Part shown: positions 7,276 through 13,878 of the stretch, one piece after another
Position numbering within the stretch: the stretch's first letter is position 1
How the letters are laid out: every line of letters starts with the position of its first letter
Program-made: the position numbers and the translations under genes
The notes under the pieces: generated by a model
The model's database searches: none
What the model was told of the DNA's origin: nothing
Seen by the model: only the letters and a program-made list of their open reading frames with translations
From: Candidatus Scybalomonas excrementavium
GTDB taxonomy: Bacteria; Bacillota; Clostridia; Lachnospirales; Lachnospiraceae
Length of the DNA: 19,428 nucleotides
Assembly: GCA_017694765.1 (NCBI GenBank)
Contig: JADIML010000076.1
Location: 1 to 19,428 of the forward strand
Reading direction: 5' to 3'

Positions 7276-9858
7276 TTATTTATTTTTAGAATAATATGTA
7301 TCATCCATAGGAAGTTTTGTTCTTAAAACATGATCCATTGCATAATATGCACCTTGTACTGCTGGAGCTGTTGGAATGGTTGCAATTTCACCAATTCCTT
7401 TTGCCCCATATGCAAATGGCAACAACTCTTCTTTTTCCACATAGATTGCATGAATATCTGGTATCTGAGTCGAACGCATAAGTCCTAATGTTCCATATTT
7501 TGCTTGTGGTACAGCATCTTTTAATGGGAAATCTTCTGTAAGAGCATAACCAAGACTCATAAGAACCCCACCTTCAATTTGTCCTTGAATCGCAATCGGA
7601 TTGACTACTTTTCCAGAGTCATGTGCTGCATACACTTCTTTTACTTTACCATCGTCATCTAAAATGACAACATGAGTCGCAAAACCGTATGCTACATGGC
7701 TCTTTGGATTTGGAACATCTGCTCCAAGTTTATCTGTCGGTTCAAAAAATTCTGCAAAAAATTCATGTCCTTCTAATTGACTTAAATCACCATCTACTTC
7801 TTGTAATGCTTTATTTAAATCACTAGCTGCCATTCGAACAGCTTCTCCTGAAATTAATGTTTGACGAGAACCTGAAGTTGTTCCAGAGTCTGGTGCAACT
7901 TCTGAATTTGATCCCATATTTTTAATCTGACTTTTTGGAAGACCAGTAGCTTCTGCAATCATTTGAACAAAAACAGTTGCACAACCTTGCCCTATTTCAG
8001 AAGCTGCACAGTAAAGTTCTACAATACCATTATGAATGACTAATTTTGCACGCCCTTTATCTGGCAAACCAACACCAACACCTGCATTTTTCATAGCACA
8101 AGCAATTCCTGCTCTTCCAGGATTGCTTTCATACACATCTTTCACTGCTAATAATGTCTCTTTTAATGCTGTAGAACAATCTGCAATTTGACCATTTGGA
8201 AGCACTTTTCCCGGTTCAATCGCATTGCGATAACGAATTTCCCAAGGAGAAATTCCAACTTTTTCTGCAAGTAAATTGATATTAGATTCTAACGCAAACT
8301 CACTTTGGCATACACCAAATCCTCTAAATGCTCCTGCTGGTGGGTTGTTTGTATAATATCCATAACCACGAATATCTGTATTCTGGTAACAGTATGGTCC
8401 AACAGAGTGCGTACAAGCTCTTTCTAAAACTGGTCCACATAAAGAAGCATACGCCCCTGTATCAAAATAAATATCACAGTCAAGTCCTGTAAAAATTCCA
8501 TTTTCATCACAACCTAATGTGAATGTTCCTTCCATAGCATGTCGTTTTGGATGGAAGTTTAAAGATTCTTGTCTTGAAAATACAACTTTTACTGGTTTTT
8601 GCACTTTTAAAGCTGCTAAAACAGCAATATGTTGCGCAGAAACATCTTCTTTTCCTCCAAATCCACCACCAACTAATTTATTTTCCACTACAATGCGTTC
8701 TGGTTCCCAACCAAGCATAATCGCAATTTCATGGCGTGTATCATAAACACTTTGGTCTGTAGAGTATACTTTTACCCCATCTTTATATGGGAAAGCAACT
8801 GCACATTCTGGCTCTAAAAAGGCATGTTCTGTAAATGGTGTACGATATGTTTGTGTCACGACATATTTTGAATTAGCTAGTGCTTTTTTAGCATCTCCAC
8901 GAGTTACATGGCGTTTCTGACATAAATTTCCATTCGGGTGTAACTTTGGAGCATCTTCTGCCATGGCTTCTTGAATAGAAGTAACTGGTTTTAATACTTC
9001 GTATTCAATTTTCACTAATTTTTTTGCTTTTTCTAAAATATCTTTTGTTTCTGCAACAACAAGACAAATCGCATCACCAACTGCACGAGTAATGTCACCT
9101 TTTGCAATCATAACATCCCAGTCCTGTTGCAAATGTCCAACTTTATTATTCGGAACATCTTTTGCAGTTAAAACAGCTAAAACTCCCGGCAATGCTTCTG
9201 CCTTTGTATAATCAATATCTAAAATTCTAGCTCTTGGATATTTGGAACGAACAGCTGATGCGTATACCATGCCTTCCATTTCGATATCATCCGGATATTC
9301 TCCATACCCTAATACTTTCTCTCTAACATCAATACGGAATGCTCTGCTACCAACACCATATTCATCCCCTTTTTCTAGTTCTTCTTCAATTTTTGCATCC
9401 CCACGTAAAATAGCAGCTGTAAGTTGAATTCCTTCGATGATTTTTTTATACCCTGTACAACGACAAATATTACCTTTCAATGCAACTTTAATCTCTTCTT
9501 CTGTTGGATCTGGTACTTTATCTAACAATGCTTTTCCTGCCATTACCATACCTGGAATACAGAATCCACATTGTACCGATCCTTTTGCACCAAAAGCATA
9601 GACAAAAGCTTCTTTTTCTTCTTCACTAAGCCCTTCTGTTGTTATAATCGTTTTACCAACTGCTAATTTCGTTGTTAATACACAAGATTTTACTGCTTTA
9701 CCATCTACGATAATTGTACAAGTTCCACAGGCACCTTCACTACAACCGTCCTTTACAGAATGTAAATGAAGATCTTCTCTCAAATAGCGTAATAAAGGCT
9801 TATCTTCACTTGTACTACGAGTTACTCCATTGACTGTAAAAATATAGTTTTGTTCCAT
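7276..9858 (-). CDS. Xanthine dehydrogenase-family molybdenum hydroxylase, fused 2Fe-2S and Mo domains (selenium-dependent type)
   Basis: Hydroxylates a purine or other N-heterocycle at a molybdopterin centre, with two 2Fe-2S clusters carrying the electrons away. Residues 1-150 form the ferredoxin-like module: first cluster Cys39, 44, 47, 59; second cluster Cys97, 100, 132, 134 in QCGFC and CRCTG. From about residue 165 to the end are the two Mo-binding domains: GGGFGGKE (397-404), the substrate-site Arg512 in AFRGFG, GQG near MIAEATG, and the catalytic Glu824 in GAKGIGE. There is no FAD domain. This two-part fusion at about 850 residues is the architecture of the selenium-dependent xanthine dehydrogenase group (labile selenium, not selenocysteine). 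Selenium use is inferred, since no selD-, yqeB- or yqeC-like gene is visible. It lies 27 nt after the polyferredoxin gene. Hypoxanthine, xanthine or nicotinate-like substrates are possible; purine fits the neighbourhood. Confidence 0.88.
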   Translation of the reverse strand: MEQNYIFTVNGVTRSTSEDKPLLRYLREDLHLHSVKDGCSEGACGTCTIIVDGKAVKSCVLTTKLAVGKTIITTEGLSEEEKEAFVYAFGAKGSVQCGFCIPGMVMAGKALLDKVPDPTEEEIKVALKGNICRCTGYKKIIEGIQLTAAILRGDAKIEEELEKGDEYGVGSRAFRIDVREKVLGYGEYPDDIEMEGMVYASAVRSKYPRARILDIDYTKAEALPGVLAVLTAKDVPNNKVGHLQQDWDVMIAKGDITRAVGDAICLVVAETKDILEKAKKLVKIEYEVLKPVTSIQEAMAEDAPKLHPNGNLCQKRHVTRGDAKKALANSKYVVTQTYRTPFTEHAFLEPECAVAFPYKDGVKVYSTDQSVYDTRHEIAIMLGWEPERIVVENKLVGGGFGGKEDVSAQHIAVLAALKVQKPVKVVFSRQESLNFHPKRHAMEGTFTLGCDENGIFTGLDCDIYFDTGAYASLCGPVLERACTHSVGPYCYQNTDIRGYGYYTNNPPAGAFRGFGVCQSEFALESNINLLAEKVGISPWEIRYRNAIEPGKVLPNGQIADCSTALKETLLAVKDVYESNPGRAGIACAMKNAGVGVGLPDKGRAKLVIHNGIVELYCAASEIGQGCATVFVQMIAEATGLPKSQIKNMGSNSEVAPDSGTTSGSRQTLISGEAVRMAASDLNKALQEVDGDLSQLEGHEFFAEFFEPTDKLGADVPNPKSHVAYGFATHVVILDDDGKVKEVYAAHDSGKVVNPIAIQGQIEGGVLMSLGYALTEDFPLKDAVPQAKYGTLGLMRSTQIPDIHAIYVEKEELLPFAYGAKGIGEIATIPTAPAVQGAYYAMDHVLRTKLPMDDTYYSKNK

Positions 9859-9885
9859 GACTTCCTCCCATACTGTCCACTATTT

Positions 9886-10437
9886 CTATGCTCTCACTGT
9901 GAAAATACCATTCGTATCCACAATGGTTCCTCGCGGACATTTCACTGCACACATTCCACAAGCAATACATCTATTTTCATGAATAACTGCATGGTTTTCT
10001 TCAATTGTAATTGCATCAGCAGGACAGTTTTTCACACAAATCCCACAAGCAATACAACCAACACTACATTCTTTTCTCGTTTCAGCTCCAACCTCTTGAT
10101 TCACACAAGCTGGTTGAATATTAAATTCATCTGATGTAATCTTTATGATTTCCTTTGGACAGACTTTTGCACATAGTCCACATCCAACACATTTCTCTTC
10201 ATCAACTTGTGCCACTTTATTATCATTGATAAAGATAGCATCAAATTTACAAGCGTTTACACAGCTACCGCCACCCAAACATCCCCATTTACACTGCAAA
10301 ATACCTTCAGGATATTGTTCCATTATTTGTTTACAATCCCCTGTTATCTCATCTCTTGAAACGATTGTTTCAGCATGATGACCACCATTACACTGCACAA
10401 CAGCAACTTTTTTCTTACGTCTCTGTGCCATATTCAT
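9886..10437 (-). CDS. RnfB-like polyferredoxin, four predicted 4Fe-4S clusters
   Basis: Soluble electron carrier, probably accepting electrons from the adjacent molybdenum hydroxylase. The 183 residues carry an RnfB-type cluster (Cys49, 53, 59, 63 in CKWGCLGGGSCVNAC) and three classical CxxCxxCxxxCP motifs at 83-93, 128-138 and 157-167. Extra cysteines at 16, 35, 111 and 124 could hold a further cluster or structural metal; Cys16 and Cys35 sit in an N-terminal segment like the Fe-S region preceding the ferredoxin part of RnfB. RnfB's N-terminal membrane anchor is absent and the start is basic (AQRRKKK), so the protein should be cytoplasmic. The ATG at 10437 has AGGGAGG upstream; a second in-frame Met at residue 3 is an alternative start. 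It is first in an operon with the FAD-less hydroxylase. Confidence 0.88.
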   Translation of the reverse strand: MNMAQRRKKKVAVVQCNGGHHAETIVSRDEITGDCKQIMEQYPEGILQCKWGCLGGGSCVNACKFDAIFINDNKVAQVDEEKCVGCGLCAKVCPKEIIKITSDEFNIQPACVNQEVGAETRKECSVGCIACGICVKNCPADAITIEENHAVIHENRCIACGMCAVKCPRGTIVDTNGIFTVRA

Positions 10438-10497
10438 TGCTCCTCCCTTTCAAACCATTCCCATTGTTAACTAATACGACGCAAAACTTCCCCCTAT

Positions 10498-10526
10498 ATT
10501 CTAATATTTTGAGAATTTACTTCCAA
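10498..10526 (-). promoter_or_regulatory. Possible proximal promoter of the polyferredoxin/hydroxylase operon
   Basis: TTGGAA (10526-10521), 17 bases, TAGAAT (10503-10498) on the minus strand. The -35 matches consensus at four of six positions and the -10 at five of six. It would give a leader of about 55 nt and bypass the upstream hairpin. It is weaker than the distal promoter, and AT-rich sequence makes chance matches common. Confidence 0.4.
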
Positions 10527-10680
10527 ACATCTACCTTTTATCCTTAGAAAACCTCTATTCTCTCTTCTTGCTTATAAAAAGTAAGCACACTCTGGATTTA
10601 TCTTATGGTTTCAATGCTTGTAACTTACCTAGTATTCTTATTCTAATTTGAAGAACCATATGCATATCTCCTATCATATA

Positions 10681-10719
10681 AAAAATTGAGGTTACACATC
10701 ATGACTCCGTTTACCTCAA
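10681..10719 (-). terminator. Terminator-like hairpin in the leader of the polyferredoxin/hydroxylase operon
   Basis: On the minus strand TTGAGGT (10719-10713) pairs with ACCTCAA (10692-10686), followed directly by six T's (10685-10680). No gene lies immediately upstream on this strand, because the alcohol dehydrogenase already has its own terminator. A second short pairing, CACAT (10730-10726) with ATGTG, overlaps this stem and would exclude it, the layout expected of an attenuator. The stem is only 7 bp, so strength is uncertain. Confidence 0.5.
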
Positions 10720-10799
10720 ACTGAAATGTGGGGGATATCAATTCAATATTTATACAATATGCTCATTATATATATGTATTAGGTTATTCATCTTATATA

Positions 10800-10828
10800 A
10801 ATATAACAATTTTTTATCAATTAGTCAA
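10800..10828 (-). promoter_or_regulatory. Distal promoter upstream of the polyferredoxin/hydroxylase operon
   Basis: TTGACT (10828-10823), 17 bases, TATATT (10805-10800) on the minus strand, with five of six matches in each box. Transcription would start near 10793, giving a leader of about 355 nt that passes through the hairpin at 10681-10719. It could instead drive a small RNA of about 115 nt ending at that hairpin. Confidence 0.5.
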
Positions 10829-10985
10829 TCTTTTATCAAAAAAAATTGCCTGTATTATTTTTTATTCCAACAATAAAATATTACATATGATTATTTGTTT
10901 CACATTTTGTAATTTTCTTATGTTTGATTCATATAAAAAGACAATAAAAATTCATAATGATTTTAAATTTTAATATTTATATGCG

Positions 10986-11034
10986 AAGAAAGAGACTATT
11001 AACTACTCATCATTCCGTCAATAGCCTCTTTCTT
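10986..11034 (-). terminator. Terminator of the iron alcohol dehydrogenase gene
   Basis: The arms 10986-11000 and 11020-11034 pair over 14 bases with one A-C mismatch (AAGAAAGAG against CTCTTTCTT, then CTATT against AATAG), with a 19-base loop. It starts 55 nt after the stop on the minus strand. The 3' arm is itself T-rich but a clean T tract is short, so termination efficiency may be moderate. Confidence 0.7.
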
Positions 11035-11088
11035 ATTATGAAATCTTATTTCTATCACTTGTTCTACTAAGTCTTTTTCTAAATTTGA

Positions 11089-12270
11089 TTAAAAATCAAC
11101 CTCTGTTCCATAATACGTACAAATCAATAATTGTTCCATCTCACTTGGTGTAATAGAACGAGGGTTAGAACCTGTACAAGCATCCCCTACCGCTAATTCT
11201 GCAATATTTGTAACCTTTTCTTTAAATTCATCTTCTTGAATTCCAAATTCTTGCAATGTTCTTGGAATTTGTAATGCTACATTAAATTCATGAATTTTTG
11301 CTACTAAGCTGTTAATGAGTGCTTTTTCTGATGTTCCTGCTAATCCCATTCTCCTTGCAATTTCGGCATAACGTTTTGCAGCAACTTTATCTTTTGCATT
11401 ATATTGAATAACATATGGCAAATAGATTGCATTTGCACAACCATGAGGAATATGTCCTGTTGAAAATGCTGCCCCTGTTTTATGAGCCATAGAATGAACA
11501 ATACCTAAAAGTGCATTGGAAAATGCCATTCCTGCAAGACATTGTGCATAGTGCATTTGTTCTCTTGCTTCCATATTGCAATGATAAGATGCTGGTAAGT
11601 AATCAAAAACCATTTCGATTGCTTGTAACGCTAATGGATCGGTAAATGGTCCATTTAATGTGGAAACATAGGCTTCAATTGCATGTGTTAAAGCATCCAT
11701 ACCTGTATATGCTACTTGTTTTACTGGCAATCCTGTTACAAGTTCCGGATCTAGAATGGCTATATCTGGTGTAATATTAAAGTCAGCTAATGGATATTTT
11801 ACACCTGTTTGGTAATTGGTAATGACAGAGAATGCTGTTACTTCTGTGGCTGTTCCAGATGTAGAAGGAATTGCAACAAATTTTGCTTTTTGTCTTAATT
11901 CTGGGAAGTTAAATGGTTTACATAAGTCGTCAAAAGTTACTTCTGGATATTCATAAAATGCCCACATTGCTTTTGCAGCATCAATTGGAGAACCTCCGCC
12001 CATGGAAACAATCCAATCTGGCTCAAATACACGCATAGCTTCTGCACCCTTCATAACTGTCTCCACAGATGGATCTGGTTCAACCCCTTCAAATAGTTCT
12101 ACTTGCATGCCTGCTTCTTTTAAATAAGAAACTGCTTTATCAAGAAATCCTTGGCGTTTCATAGAACCTCCACCAACAACAAGAATTGCCTTTTTTCCCT
12201 TTAAATTCTTAAGTTCTTCTAGACAACCTTTTCCATGATAAATGTCTCTTGGTAAACAAAATCTACTCAT
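11089..12270 (-). CDS. Iron-containing alcohol dehydrogenase (group III)
   Basis: Cytoplasmic NAD(P)-dependent oxidoreductase interconverting an aldehyde and an alcohol, typically acetaldehyde/ethanol or butyraldehyde/butanol in anaerobes. The 393 residues show the cofactor loop GGGSPIDAAKAMW, the family stretch SGTATEVTAFSVI, and the iron ligands Asp192 and His196 in GMDALTHAIEAY, His263 in HSMAHKTG and His276 in PHGCAN. Length and motifs are intact. The ATG at 12270 follows AGGAGAG. It is monocistronic: a terminator follows, and its promoter carries a Rex-like palindrome, which fits NADH-responsive control of a reductive fermentation enzyme. It is not obviously part of the purine locus to its left. 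Exact substrate chain length cannot be read from sequence; 1,3-propanediol, butanol and lactaldehyde dehydrogenases share the same fold. Confidence 0.93.
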   Translation of the reverse strand: MSRFCLPRDIYHGKGCLEELKNLKGKKAILVVGGGSMKRQGFLDKAVSYLKEAGMQVELFEGVEPDPSVETVMKGAEAMRVFEPDWIVSMGGGSPIDAAKAMWAFYEYPEVTFDDLCKPFNFPELRQKAKFVAIPSTSGTATEVTAFSVITNYQTGVKYPLADFNITPDIAILDPELVTGLPVKQVAYTGMDALTHAIEAYVSTLNGPFTDPLALQAIEMVFDYLPASYHCNMEAREQMHYAQCLAGMAFSNALLGIVHSMAHKTGAAFSTGHIPHGCANAIYLPYVIQYNAKDKVAAKRYAEIARRMGLAGTSEKALINSLVAKIHEFNVALQIPRTLQEFGIQEDEFKEKVTNIAELAVGDACTGSNPRSITPSEMEQLLICTYYGTEVDF

Positions 12271-12320
12271 ACCTATCTCTCCTTTAAATGTCTATGTATC
12301 CATATTTTGTTTCTTTTATC

Positions 12321-12349
12321 AGTATAACACCGTTAATTTTTTAACGCAA
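12321..12349 (-). promoter_or_regulatory. Promoter of the iron alcohol dehydrogenase gene
   Basis: TTGCGT (12349-12344), 17 bases, TATACT (12326-12321) on the minus strand. Initiation near 12314 leaves a leader of about 44 nt. The spacer and -35 overlap the palindrome at 12331-12346, so a bound regulator would block polymerase. Confidence 0.65.
12331..12346. promoter_or_regulatory. Rex-like operator in the adh promoter
   Basis: The 16-bp sequence CGTTAATTTTTTAACG is a perfect palindrome containing GTTAA-N4-TTAAC. Rex, the Gram-positive NADH/NAD sensor, is known to bind TTGTTAANNNNTTAACAA; the core ten positions match and the outer flanks do not. It lies across the -35/-10 spacer, as expected for a repressor site, and iron alcohol dehydrogenases are common Rex targets. 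Confidence 0.6.
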
Positions 12350-12524
12350 TAACTATTTTTATTTTTTATAAAAAATAATTCCAAAGGTTATAAATTCATT
12401 TTATTGTTTTTAATTTTATATATTTTTTTAATTCTTTATTATTTTTACACATTTTAACTCAATTCAATTTCCATTTTTCTAATTTTCATTTGTTATATTT
12501 ATATCAAAAATTTCCTAGCATATT

Positions 12525-12550
12525 AAAAAAGAGCCATTTCTGGCTCTTTT
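12525..12550 (-). terminator. Terminator of the sirtuin gene
   Basis: A perfect 10-bp stem, AAAAGAGCCA with TGGCTCTTTT around the loop TTTC, followed on the minus strand by a T run. It lies 41 nt after the stop codon of the sirtuin gene, downstream of a second hairpin. Confidence 0.9.
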
Positions 12551-12557
12551 CAGTCTA

Positions 12558-12593
12558 TAGACAAAGTACTAGTATTTGCTGGTACTTTGTCTA
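12558..12593 (-). other. 12-bp hairpin containing the sirtuin stop codon
   Basis: TAGACAAAGTAC pairs with GTACTTTGTCTA across a 12-base loop. The first three bases of the stem on the minus strand are the TAG stop of the sirtuin gene (12593-12591). No T run follows; the true terminator hairpin comes 8 nt later. It may be a 3'-end stabilising structure. Confidence 0.6.
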
Positions 12594-13463
12594 CACTCTA
12601 AAATCATGTATTACCTTTCCTATGTCAGCTTGAATACAAATTGATTGTTTTTGTATTTCCTCTGGACAATATAACTCTTGATTATTCACACAGGCATACA
12701 CTGCATTTTTATTGTTCGCAGTCATATTCCAAAATGGATATTTAATAATAACAGGCGTATTATATCCAACCCCCAATTCTAGGAACAAAATATGAAGATT
12801 TTCATGTCGTTTCAAAAATTCATAATAACGATTAGACGCCGTATACCAGCCTTCATCTTGTACAAATGTTCCATCAATTCTAAGGTTCATCGTCATAGGA
12901 GAACCACAGTGAGGACAATGTGGAATTAACTCTGTTGGTATTTTCATATCTTTTTGTTCTGAAATCATTTTTTTGACTTGTTCTTCATTATCATAAGTCA
13001 CTGGATGACAGGCTTTTAAGCATTGCCAAAGTCCATAATCCCCTTGTGTATAAAATAAGCGATGCTTATCAAACCCTGCTTTTTGAAAACAATGGTCTAC
13101 ATTCGTAGTTAATACGAAATAATCTTTATTTTTTACAAGAGATAACAAATCTTTATATGGTTGTCCTACACTTGGTTGATAACGATTAAGCCAAATATGA
13201 CGGCTCCAATATGCCCAGTATTCCTCTAATGTCTCAAATGGATAAAAACCTGCCGAATACATATCCTGTAATCCATACTTCTTCGCAAAATCAGCAAAAT
13301 TGTCATAAAATCTTTTCCCACTATATTCTAGTCCTGCTGAAGCTGATAAACCCACACCAGCACCAATAACAATGGCATCTGCCTGCTCTATTTCATCTTT
13401 TAACTTTTGAATACTATCCCAATAATCGCTTGTAGATTTCCCAATCTTCGTCTTTAAATACAT
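12591..13463 (-). CDS. Sir2-family NAD-dependent enzyme, SirTM-like (possible protein ADP-ribosyltransferase)
   Basis: NAD-using enzyme of the sirtuin fold, 290 residues. The Rossmann NAD loop is GAGVGLSASAGL (34-45), followed by EYSGKRFYDNFADF instead of the PDFRS of canonical deacetylases. TTNVDHCFQKAG (119-130) holds Asn121 and Asp123. The position of the catalytic His of deacetylases reads FYTQGDYGLWQC, with Gln140. A zinc ribbon is formed by Cys148, Cys152, Cys183 and Cys186. The Gln and the YSG loop are, as I recall, features of class M sirtuins (SirTM), which ADP-ribosylate lipoyl-carrier proteins in Staphylococcus and Streptococcus. Their usual partners (macrodomain protein, GcvH-L, lipoate ligase) are not in this window. 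GGAGGTGAT precedes the ATG. It is monocistronic. Deacetylase activity is less likely, though the family is often annotated so. Confidence 0.85.
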   Translation of the reverse strand: MYLKTKIGKSTSDYWDSIQKLKDEIEQADAIVIGAGVGLSASAGLEYSGKRFYDNFADFAKKYGLQDMYSAGFYPFETLEEYWAYWSRHIWLNRYQPSVGQPYKDLLSLVKNKDYFVLTTNVDHCFQKAGFDKHRLFYTQGDYGLWQCLKACHPVTYDNEEQVKKMISEQKDMKIPTELIPHCPHCGSPMTMNLRIDGTFVQDEGWYTASNRYYEFLKRHENLHILFLELGVGYNTPVIIKYPFWNMTANNKNAVYACVNNQELYCPEEIQKQSICIQADIGKVIHDFRV

Positions 13464-13604
13464 TAAATATCACCTCCAAGTGTATTTCTTTGTATATCAA
13501 TTCAATGATTCTTCCATCAACAAATCTCATCGATTCCCCTATCAAATAGAATCGAATTTACTGGCTTGCATTCACGAAATACTGCATGTTTGTCTTATTT
13601 TTTT

Positions 13605-13613
13605 ATTATAGCA
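13605..13613 (-). promoter_or_regulatory. Extended -10 promoter of the sirtuin gene
   Basis: TGCTATAAT on the minus strand is a perfect -10 box with the TG extension one base upstream. No good -35 is present 17 bases further up, as is normal for extended -10 promoters. Initiation near 13598 gives a leader of about 135 nt before the ATG at 13463. Confidence 0.6.
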
Positions 13614-13754
13614 TAATTCATCACTTACTGACTATCTCCAATTACTAAATTTCTACTCTCTCTAAAATAAAGCTCTTGTACATTCTTTACTATTTTAAAT
13701 TCCTTCTGTAATACCCTTTTATTATGTGCAAACAGTGTACTTAGAATTTTCTAT

Positions 13755-13792
13755 CACAAAAAAACCTAGTGCATACAAATCACTAGGCTTTT
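13755..13792 (-). terminator. Terminator of the MerR/DXS-like/aldo-keto reductase operon
   Basis: The arms CCTAGTG (13763-13769) and CACTAGG (13779-13785) are flanked by an A run and a T run and surround a nine-base loop. On the minus strand the stem ends in seven T's. It lies about 87 nt after the reductase stop codon. Confidence 0.88.
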
Positions 13793-13878
13793 TTAGAATC
13801 TTTTGAAACATTTCTGAACTTTTATCTTTTATCCATTTTATATCAGGATCGATTGCTTTTTTTATCAAATTTTACACT

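Larger units (their letters stand above)
10438..11088. other. 651-nt intergenic region between alcohol dehydrogenase and polyferredoxin genes
   Basis: Holds the alcohol dehydrogenase terminator (10986-11034), a distal promoter (10800-10828), a terminator-like hairpin (10681-10719) and a weak proximal promoter (10498-10526) for the polyferredoxin operon. The 10835-10985 part is extremely AT-rich and shows no conserved coding pattern. A 6-bp stem (10569-10574 with 10582-10587) lies in the leader. Confidence 0.7.
12271..12590. other. 320-nt intergenic region between sirtuin and alcohol dehydrogenase genes
   Basis: Contains the adh promoter with its Rex-like site (12321-12349) and the sirtuin 3' hairpin and terminator (12525-12593). 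The part from about 12350 to 12520 is very AT-rich with no recognisable gene, repeat or RNA. Confidence 0.75.
13464..13878. other. 415-nt intergenic region between aldo/keto reductase and sirtuin genes
   Basis: Holds the aldo/keto reductase terminator (13755-13792) and the sirtuin promoter (13605-13613) with a leader of about 135 nt. In that leader a stem (CGATT with AATCG, then CTAT with ATAG) falls at 13532-13555. From 13625 to about 13777 the minus strand has an open frame without a start or ribosome site. Confidence 0.65.

Noticed and set aside
10438..10793. Purine or molybdenum-cofactor riboswitch in the hydroxylase operon leader
   Set aside because: I could not find the conserved cores of either class by eye; only a generic hairpin is supported.
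10728..10973. Plus-strand frame of 81 codons starting with GTG
   Set aside because: Very AT-rich (Ile/Phe/Tyr/Asn), no ribosome site, overlaps the predicted leader and promoter of the ferredoxin operon; likely chance.
13625..13777. Minus-strand open frame whose end looks protein-like (KEFKIVKNVQELYFRES), considered as a gene remnant
   Set aside because: No start codon or ribosome site, and the frame runs through the reductase terminator and into the sirtuin promoter. It may be a decayed fragment, but chance cannot be excluded.
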